Assembly: GCA_029953675.1 (NCBI GenBank)
Contig: JAMWBK010000001.1
Coordinates: 2,951,001-3,015,000 of the forward strand
Reading direction: 5' to 3'
DNA: 64,000 bases
DNA from: Rhodosorus marinus
Lineage: Eukaryota; Rhodophyta; Stylonematophyceae; Stylonematales; Stylonemataceae
Shown here piece by piece: positions 57,593 to 64,000 of this stretch; position 1 is the first letter of the stretch; each line of letters opens with the position of its first letter. Both the position numbers and the translations under genes were made by a program. The notes under the pieces were generated by a model. It saw only the letters and a list, made by a program, of their open reading frames with translations, did not search any database and had not been told where the DNA came from.

Positions 57593-58414
57593 CTAGACCC
57601 GACCCGCTGAGTAGAATTTGGTCTCTATTTCCTCAAATTGGGGTGGAAAAGGCGGACATGGATCCCAAGGGAATGGGCAGTAAAAACACATGCCGCTGTC
57701 GGTAATTCTGCTTTCCTCTGGGACTTTTGTGACCTCAACTCGGACACCGTCTTTTTGGATAATGATGCCGTCCTCTACTTCTTCAACCTCAACGGGACTG
57801 TCGTTGTACGGATCCTCACCTTTTTGAGACTGGAGGGCTCCAAGGGCTTCGTGATGATGGCCAATGCACTTGAACATACACTGTAGGTTGCACTGCCACC
57901 ATGACAGGTAGCCAGGGTGAGATTTGATCAAGCAACCAGCCTTGCATAACGATAGGCAAGCAGCAGAGTTTGTTTTGACACATGGTGCGATCCCCAGTGG
58001 AGCCGAGGCCTCACAGCGTGCTGATTGAAGTTTCAGGTATCCCTTATCACGGTCGTCGATAACCTCACGAATAGCCGATTCCGATGCGTCACGGAGGCTG
58101 ATCTTCGCCTCATATTCACCTTCACGGACGACCAAGGTCTCGTAAAGCTTCGAATCCTTGCATTCGGTAGGGCATCCGTACACACAAACCCACCACGAGT
58201 CAGTCAATGCAGCGTCGGTCACGTAGCAAACCAACTTGCAGGCAAGGACGCATGTGCCGAAAGCCGTGTCAGCTCCCCCATCAATTTCAACGGACGACAC
58301 GTCAAAAGGCTGAAATTGTGGTCGCGCGTCTAGAGTTTTCGTACTCACTGCAATCGCACTCACACTCACGTTGAGTAGCAGGCATGCAGCCACAAGTGTC
58401 GATATGATTTTCAT
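57593..58414 (-). CDS. Secreted Cys/Trp-rich protein with duplicated six-Cys module
   Basis: Single exon, 273 residues. Signal peptide MKIISTLVAACLLLNVSVSA. Two copies of a module with pattern C-x3-C-x3-C-x13/14-W-W-x-C-x3-C-x3-C: first CVLACKLVC ... SWWVCVYGCPTEC (about 54-84), second CLSLCKAGC ... SWWQCNLQCMFKC (about 152-181). Each copy predicts two short helices linked by disulfides (helical hairpin) with a Trp pair in the turn. A further Cys/Pro cluster, CFYCPFPWDPCPPFPP, lies near the C-terminus. I recognise no family. Extracellular; could be a wall, defence or adhesion protein. Confidence 0.72.
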   Translation of the reverse strand: MKIISTLVAACLLLNVSVSAIAVSTKTLDARPQFQPFDVSSVEIDGGADTAFGTCVLACKLVCYVTDAALTDSWWVCVYGCPTECKDSKLYETLVVREGEYEAKISLRDASESAIREVIDDRDKGYLKLQSARCEASAPLGIAPCVKTNSAACLSLCKAGCLIKSHPGYLSWWQCNLQCMFKCIGHHHEALGALQSQKGEDPYNDSPVEVEEVEDGIIIQKDGVRVEVTKVPEESRITDSGMCFYCPFPWDPCPPFPPQFEEIETKFYSAGRV

Positions 58415-58506
58415 TGTCCAGTATTCACTCTCAATCCTAAAAGTTCACTATACTTCAGTTTGTTTCTCCGGGTAGTATTCCATCCCGAAATCGCACTCAG
58501 GGCAGG

Positions 58507-58514
58507 CTTATATA
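58507..58514 (-). promoter_or_regulatory. Candidate TATA box of the Cys/Trp-rich gene
   Basis: TATATAAG on the minus strand, about 95 nt upstream of the start codon at 58414. Positional inference only. Confidence 0.4.
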
Positions 58515-59758
58515 GCCTCTCATGTGCACGGTGATTGCTTTCCACAAGCTCAGAAGCTTGGCTAGAGCTCATGGAAACGTCGGCATTCTGATACGCTGCA
58601 ATATCGTAAGTTGATTAAATTATCACCTAATCGCCCTTAGAATCAATGTGCACTGTTTTTTTCAGGACACACTGTGCACTCCAAGTTTTAAGCAAACGCT
58701 CACCGGATTGATTATTGCGTGGAGCGTCTGCAAGATGAGCCACTTTTCTCAATCGCCAAGGTTTAGATCCAGATTAGGAGAGGTAGTAGTCACAGAGCGC
58801 ACTCATCAATAGATCCTCGGCGAATCATTTTTTGCTGAAGCCCTCAAATAGGATGGGGTAACATGGCGGTATGCACACTCAGCCAGCTGCTAGACGAAAA
58901 CCCCCAAAACCGCCAAGCTTTATGACACGTCTTGTTTGAGGATTGGCCACGCCGGTGCAGACTCTGTCCTGACCCCCATCACGGTGAGCAGTATGAGTGA
59001 GCATCGGAGCGAAGATAAAATTTTCCGTCTATCCACGACAGTATCAAAGATTGTCAAGTTCTCATCGTCACGGTGATGATCATATCGTTGGCTCTCACTC
59101 ATGGACTTTATGTTCATAAGTTCAATCAAAGAATATTCGAGTGATACCCAATAACAATCAGGAACTCAAGGTAAGCCATAATAATTGGACACAGAACTCT
59201 TTAGAAACGTTAAAGACCAATCTTCTCTCGCTTTCAAAAGTATAGTCCAATCATTTAGTCTACATACTAATTTTACCGAAAAACATGTTCTGGATCGTGC
59301 GTAAATTCTAAATCTAAACATTGCTCGTCAACGTCTCTTAGAAAGCTTGCAGATTTCAACATTCAGACGAAAATAAATTGTCAATAAATTTGGACTTGGT
59401 CAGTCAATTTGTGTTTTTCTCAGGTTGCTTTGATTTTCTTGTGAGTTTTTCACGTAAAAGCTTTGCTCCCTAAAAATTGTTTTGTTTCTTTCAATTCCGC
59501 TCAGCGTCAGCGGCTTGACGGGTGACGTGCATCCATGGCAGCTTCGTCAATTCGCACTGTATTCGCGTATTCCCACGTAGTGGAAAGGTGGAAGAATTGG
59601 TCTGGCCACTTTGAGGTGGCGAATGATACTAGGGGCCTTAAAATTGCGGTGATAAAGCTTGCCAGGCACAGGCTAGCCATTGCACTCAGCTAACTACAGA
59701 TAGGCTGAGAGTAAGAGCCTTGAGCGTATGTTGGTCTGTCACGAGATACGAAGGAAGC
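58515..59758. other. Divergent intergenic region
   Basis: About 1.2 kb between the Cys/Trp-rich gene (-) and the small presequence protein (+). AT-rich 59.1-59.5 kb. No supported gene. Confidence 0.5.
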
Positions 59759-60240
59759 ATGGAGAGGTTTTCTAGACTACTGGCAAGACGATCTGTTGAG
59801 GCCAGGGGAGCACGTACCTGGTGGTTGGGTAGACTCCATCATAGGGCTACGATGTTTACTGGACCCTTCGCTTCTCGGAGACCACGTGTCATCTATGGTG
59901 ATGAGCATCTAGCTCCATTCACGGGGAAGAAGATTCCTAGAGCAGGCGATGGAATAGAATCAGAAGAAGAGAAGAAACGGATGATCCCGCCTGGAGAAGA
60001 ACCAGACCCATTGGAACCAACCAAACAAGGAAACAAGTAGAGAACAAACCTTTCGTTGGGATTGCGAGCGCAGTCTTACCGAACACGTACGGCTTGGAAA
60101 CAAAGTCCCTGGAAAGGCGAGAAAGCTATCGAAAGCTGAAGAAGGTGAGTATTCCAAGGATTGACTGCAAACCCGCATTTCTTCTCAACATTGTGTAAGA
60201 AGGAAAGCGCAACGCGCTGTTTTGCAGGATGATTGATTCC
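59759..60240 (+). CDS. Small organelle-targeted protein of unknown function
   Basis: ATG 59759 opens MERFSRLLARRSVEARGART, a strong Arg-rich presequence. Read straight through, the frame stops at 60040 after a charged tail (93 residues). A second well-formed frame at about 60044-60147 (KPFVGIASAVLPNTYGLETK, SLERRESYRKLKK) ends at a canonical donor gtgagt, suggesting further exons. Excising gtgatg...acaag (about 59899-60039) would join the two in phase and give a product ending near 60229 (KLKKDD). The two readings are mutually exclusive and I cannot choose. No family recognised. Confidence 0.5.
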
Positions 60241-61373
60241 ATTGCCATTGCACAAGACAACTCAGCAAGCTGAAAACATTCTCATGACCAGGAGCCTGTG
60301 CCAGAAAACTAGTAGCGCCCAAAAGCAAGGAGGGACGCACCAAAACTCACCGAACAATAAACAGCAGAGGAAAGCCCTATAATCACCATTTCATATCATC
60401 GTTCCCTCCAACGAACACTGTATCCACATCGCTTGTCCAGCAAGGGTATTTCGAAGCGGGAGGACAGATCGTTCTCGCCTAACTCCCTCGGCCGAAACCC
60501 CCTACACTTCCGATCAATCCATCTCTCCAAGCTCTTAAAAACTCAATCACCCCCCTCCACTACATCCCTCTTCGATTTTTCGTTCTCATAATATGTTCGT
60601 TTTAGTGAACAATATCAAACCCTCCTCGTCCTAACCATCCCCCCCTCCCGTTTTCCACAGCAGATTTCTACAACGAAATCCGATCCCGCTCGATGGGTCT
60701 CGAGAAATCTCACATAGTCATGTGTTTCGGTTAGACAAATAGAATCCCGCGAAAAAAGGGGCGATTCCAGGCTATCAGCTTGGCCAACAAGCGCAGCCAA
60801 AAAGCCAAACAAAAAAAAACAACAAACGAAAACTCCAATGTCCCGATCATTCGAGATCCCGCCGATCAAATTTAATTTTTTTAATTATTAAAAAATAGTC
60901 ATAGATAAAATACAATGTATATATTGTAATATAGGATAGGCTTCTTGTCCCATTCTTGATCGGATTTGCATTGGGGGCGCTTATGATTTTTTTGGTTGGG
61001 GAGGGGCGGAGGGGTGTAGGAAATATTGTATTTGAAAGAATAATGAGGGAAGGGATCGCGTGTGCGGATTTCCTCGAATCCCGCGGGAAATTATTGCTGA
61101 TATTTTTTTTTTTGAGTTTTGAACAAGTTTGGGTTGAGGCGTCCCATTTACTTATATATATATTTTTTGAAAGTTGATGAGAGATACGTCTTGACAGGTG
61201 AGACATGCATTTGAGGGAGGGAAGGGTGAAGCTGAGTGACGAGGGACTTGTTGGGAGAGGGGTTGCAGTGAGCGCTTGGAACGGGTGTGAGTCGATTCCT
61301 GTATTTTTTTTTATTTTGAGGAAACGAGTTTGTTTCTTGTTTGTTTGTTGAGAGCTTTTAACCGAAAAGCAAA
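60241..61373. other. Intergenic, no gene recognised
   Basis: Spacer upstream of the SWIB-domain gene, AT-rich 60.85-61.17 kb. No supported gene. Confidence 0.5.
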
Positions 61374-61791
61374 ATGAACAGCGTGTTAAGCAAGATGAGC
61401 AGGGTGACCTCGCCTGCGTATACTGGATCCGTCAGGAACTTGGCTCGTGGTGCGGATAAGGGCAGGTAAGCTGCCAGAGATTGAATCTGCTCATCCTTGT
61501 GAATACAAAGAACTGACTGTGATATCAAAAATCTCCTTCAAACTTTCCCGACGAAGTAGCAGCGCATTTTACAAGACGTACGAGTTGAAACCCGAGATGG
61601 CTTCCTTCCTTGGACAGTCTAGCATGACTTCCCAGGCGGCGCTAAAGGCTCTCTATGACTATATCAACGCGAACGGGCTGCGAGCTGGAAAAAGCATCAC
61701 CTGTGATTCCAAGCTGAAAGCGATTTCTGGCAAGACCGAGATGACTCCTCCAGACGTCATGAAGATGATGTGGCAGAATCTCGTCCGCTGA
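61374..61791 (+). CDS. SWIB/MDM2-domain protein, organelle-targeted
   Basis: Two exons: 61374-61465 and 61557-61791, intron 91 nt, phase 2; 108 residues. The N-terminus MNSVLSKMSRVTSPAYTGSV with basic residues and no acids is a likely mitochondrial or plastid presequence. Residues about 35-108 form one complete SWIB domain: YELKPEMASFLGQSSMTSQ, ALKALYDYINANGLR, ITCDSKLKAISGK and TPPDVMKMMWQNLV. Stand-alone SWIB proteins of plants and algae are found in chloroplasts, mitochondria and nucleoids and are thought to act in organelle DNA packaging; chlamydial homologues fuse SWIB to topoisomerase. Intron position right before the domain supports the model. Confidence 0.9.
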
Positions 61792-62326
61792 AAGGCATGG
61801 TATCTAGGACTTGCGTCGCAGTAGTTCAAAACTGTCTTCATGTAGCGATTAAAGTAGGGGAGGAATAAATCTGACTGCGATCTTAGGGAATTGAGAATCG
61901 AACTTTGGGGCTCCTAGGAAGACCTTTATCCTCCTTGGATGAACAGTATCCCAGGACTCCTGCGTCCGGCGAACTTCGCAGGTAGTAGCCTTCCGCATCA
62001 CGCAGTCAGAATCGAGGATCAGATCGAGAGTTGAAAGCTTCGCAAGGTACTGAAAACGCAGACGACGGGACCTACCGGCTGCGGCAGACCGAGCAATCGC
62101 TTCGAGCACTTACCACAGGCTTCCCTCGACCTTGGTCGCGGTGGAGCTTCGTCAGTTACGAGTGCTCTGAGCAGCAGATCCGTGGTGACGTCAGTGGCAG
62201 TAGGCGGGTAGCTGTGCCTTTCGGAAAGCCCGGAAAGTCCCAGCCTTCCACTGTCCTGGGTGAACCCGAAGCGGCTCCAACGGTCTTGGGTTTCGTTAAC
62301 GAATCAAGTTAATCTTTTTACATCCA
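61792..62326. other. Convergent intergenic region with doubtful minus-strand frame
   Basis: Between the SWIB gene (+) and Prp3 (-). A minus-strand frame 62061-61849 (YLAKLSTLDLILDSDCVMRK... KVFLGAPKFDSQFPKIAV) follows a plausible acceptor (gcgttttcag), and a good donor (gtaagt) lies at 62113, but no upstream exon in phase has a start codon. Not called as a gene. Confidence 0.35.
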
Positions 62327-63998
62327 CTACAATTCTCTCTGTCCTACGGAGTCGTCGTGTATAGGAAAGGCCAGCGCGGTGTCCCAGTAGTGCTCCACCC
62401 TTCGAATCCTGAACACCTTCCTGGCGTCTTCCTGTACTGGGATCGGGGTGGCCATGAATCTCTTAAACGCCTGACGCGGGATTTGACCCTCCCAGACGAG
62501 CACGCAACGATTCTCCTGCACCGGATCTAGCCTGCTTCCGTTCTCTTTCCCGCCTTCGGCGGCTTCTTCTTCTTGATCAAGATCAGCTGTAATTGACCAG
62601 TCGATCCTCCTGAGCATGAGCTTCTTGAACTTGTTGAGCCCCTTGGACCCGCCCTCAGCAACTACAATATTGCAAGAATCGTTGTAGATTGCACATCCGG
62701 TGAGACTGTTCTGCTCCGCATTGATGTTAATTTTAAACCGATGCTGCGGATGTCTCAGGTCGCGGATCCTGAAAACACACGCTTGAAGCCCAGAGGACTT
62801 ATCCTTTTCAACCTGATGAGACATTGAATAAACAGTTGTCAGAGGGGTGACTTTGGTGTAGGCAAAGAGCCATCGCCCGTTGTAGACTTCTGCCTCTCCT
62901 GGGGCCCATCAGTCTGGATTTTTAAGCTTTCCTCCTTACCTTTTCAACTTGCCTCGCTGCTCTTTCGTCCTTGCTGGGCTTTCTTGCTTCGTTTCTAGCC
63001 TCATGAGCGTCTTGTCTCTCCCGGACTTGTTTCCTTATCGTGGCCTCAACTTTGGTGGGGTCCTGACTTGCCTGGGTGGCAAGAACGCGCATCATATTGC
63101 TGAGCTTCACTTTCGGAGGTGGTGGAGGGATCAGTCCCATCTGGACCTGCTGTTGCCTGTCCTTTTCCTTTTCCATTCGCTTCTGGTGCCGTAGCTTCTT
63201 CCGCTCCCGTTTGGTTAGGAGGAGCGGAATAGCTGGCGGTGGTTCCTCGTTTGGAATTCGGGTCGGGATGGGGTGGTGTACAAAGGTAGTTACGCGATCT
63301 AGTCTTAAGTTTCCGACGTCCTCGAGATCATCGTAAATGCCGTTTTTGAGGAACGGGACGTCCCACCATTCGACTGCTGGTATTTCCTCCGACTGTTCGC
63401 TCTTGAGAAGTAGTGCTTGTGGCGTCTTCGCGGAATTCTTTTCCTTTTGTCTGAGCTCGTCCTGAAGGCGATCCAACTCCGCTTTTTCACGAAGTTTCTC
63501 ACCCTTTTCAACGTACGTTCCAGGCTCCACGAACTTGAACGATCGCTTGCTCCGCGACGACACAGATATACCCAGCCTCGGATCAAAGTACTCGTTCTTC
63601 GTCGGATCAGTCTCAAGCAAATCAGCCTTCTCGACCTTCAAGGTCTTCTTCAGCTTCTCCTCTCTAGCTCTGTTCTGATTAACCGTTAACGAAGCAACAG
63701 GCTTCACCGGAATGGACGTAATATCCACCTGCGTGGGGGCTTTCAGCTGCGAGCTCTGCGGCACCTTACCCAGCGCCATTCCCAACCTCGCGGACAACAC
63801 CGCCAACCGATCTCCAGTGGACAAACTCGACCCCTGCTTCTCAGTCGATGGCCGTAGCTTCTCATTTACCTTCTTCAACCCTTCCATCGCTTGGGCAGAC
63901 GCATCAACCCCGCCGCCCTCAACTGGCGCATCAGAAAACCTAGTCCTTCTCCTCTTCCTCACCGGAGCATCCCCTCCACCCCCACTCCCTGCTTCCAT
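62327..63998 (-). CDS. PRP3: U4/U6 snRNP protein Prp3 (PRPF3)
   Basis: Two exons (minus): 63998-62940 and 62812-62327, intron 127 nt, phase 0; 514 residues. Structural protein of the U4/U6 and tri-snRNP that binds the U4/U6 duplex and stem II overhang. The N-terminal ~100 residues are basic/disordered. The conserved middle has NEYFDPRLGI, FVEPGTYVEKGEKLR, EWWDVPFL and VHHPIPTRIPNE. The Lys/Arg-rich helix (LLLTKRERKKLRHQKR) contacts RNA. The C-terminal ferredoxin-like domain (DUF1115) holds CIVxEGGxKG-type VVAEGGSKGLNKFKKLM, NRCVLVWEG and AEHYWD-like VEHYWDTAL. The start ATG lies 3 bases from the window edge; the MEAGSGGGGD start looks natural, but an upstream exon cannot be excluded. Human PRPF3 is longer (683) because of an N-terminal PWI domain, which is missing here. 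Confidence 0.95.
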
Positions 63999-64000
63999 TT

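Overview
The window is nuclear DNA of a photosynthetic eukaryote, most likely a red alga (Rhodophyta). The evidence is spliceosomal GT-AG introns (mostly 56-130 nt) in nearly every gene, a canonical histone H3, a nuclear three-helix light-harvesting-family gene whose short transit peptide begins MLGFVGG (a Phe-containing start typical of primary red/glaucophyte plastids), Pol III genes with eukaryotic signals, and AT-rich spacers with homopolymer runs. The phylum is an inference; the eukaryotic, plastid-bearing nature is well supported. Gene models were built by hand. Exon phases close for every multi-exon gene listed, and several rest on alignment with well-conserved families.

Layout. 1.6-4.7 kb (+): a light-harvesting-superfamily (RedCAP-like) protein and histone H3. 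5.0-9.0 kb (-): Snu114/EFTUD2, the U5 snRNP GTPase, in 11 exons. 9.4-16.4 kb: a plastid-type [2Fe-2S] ferredoxin-like protein, a BAG-domain-like protein, three degenerate copies of a ~250 bp repeat, a secreted FG-GAP beta-propeller protein and a strong hairpin. 16.9 kb: tRNA-Glu(CUC).

17.7-32.3 kb (-) is the most unusual part. It holds eight consecutive same-strand genes, each encoding an N-terminal Arg-rich organelle presequence followed by two divergent RNA-recognition motifs (RRMs). Intron positions and phases around RRM1 are shared, so the genes are paralogs made by tandem duplication, but the proteins have diverged almost beyond recognition. A 5S rRNA gene with trailing tandem repeats lies inside the array on the opposite strand. 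I read the array as an expanded family of organellar RNA-binding proteins, plausibly for mitochondrial or plastid RNA processing or intron splicing.

33.5-38.1 kb: a plastid-targeted DMT/EamA transporter (+), a plastid DUF2358-like protein (+) and an eight-finger C2H2 protein (-). 38-43 kb is nearly gene-free. 43.4-49.5 kb: a CDP-alcohol phosphatidyltransferase (-), a NAPE-PLD-like metallo-beta-lactamase-fold protein that has lost most of its metal ligands (+), and a tandem-CCCH (TTP-like) mRNA-binding protein (-). 52-56 kb: COQ6 ubiquinone-pathway monooxygenase (+, with a 16-nt microexon) and a coilin-like protein (-). 57.6-64 kb: a secreted Cys/Trp-rich protein with a duplicated six-Cys module (-), a small presequence-bearing protein (+), a SWIB-domain organelle protein (+) and Prp3 (-).

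Functionally the window is rich in RNA biology: two tri-snRNP proteins (Snu114, Prp3), a coilin-like Cajal-body protein, a CCCH mRNA-decay-type protein, 5S rRNA, tRNA and the eight-gene RRM array. These are separate transcription units. I see no operon-like coupling apart from the shared orientation of the array.
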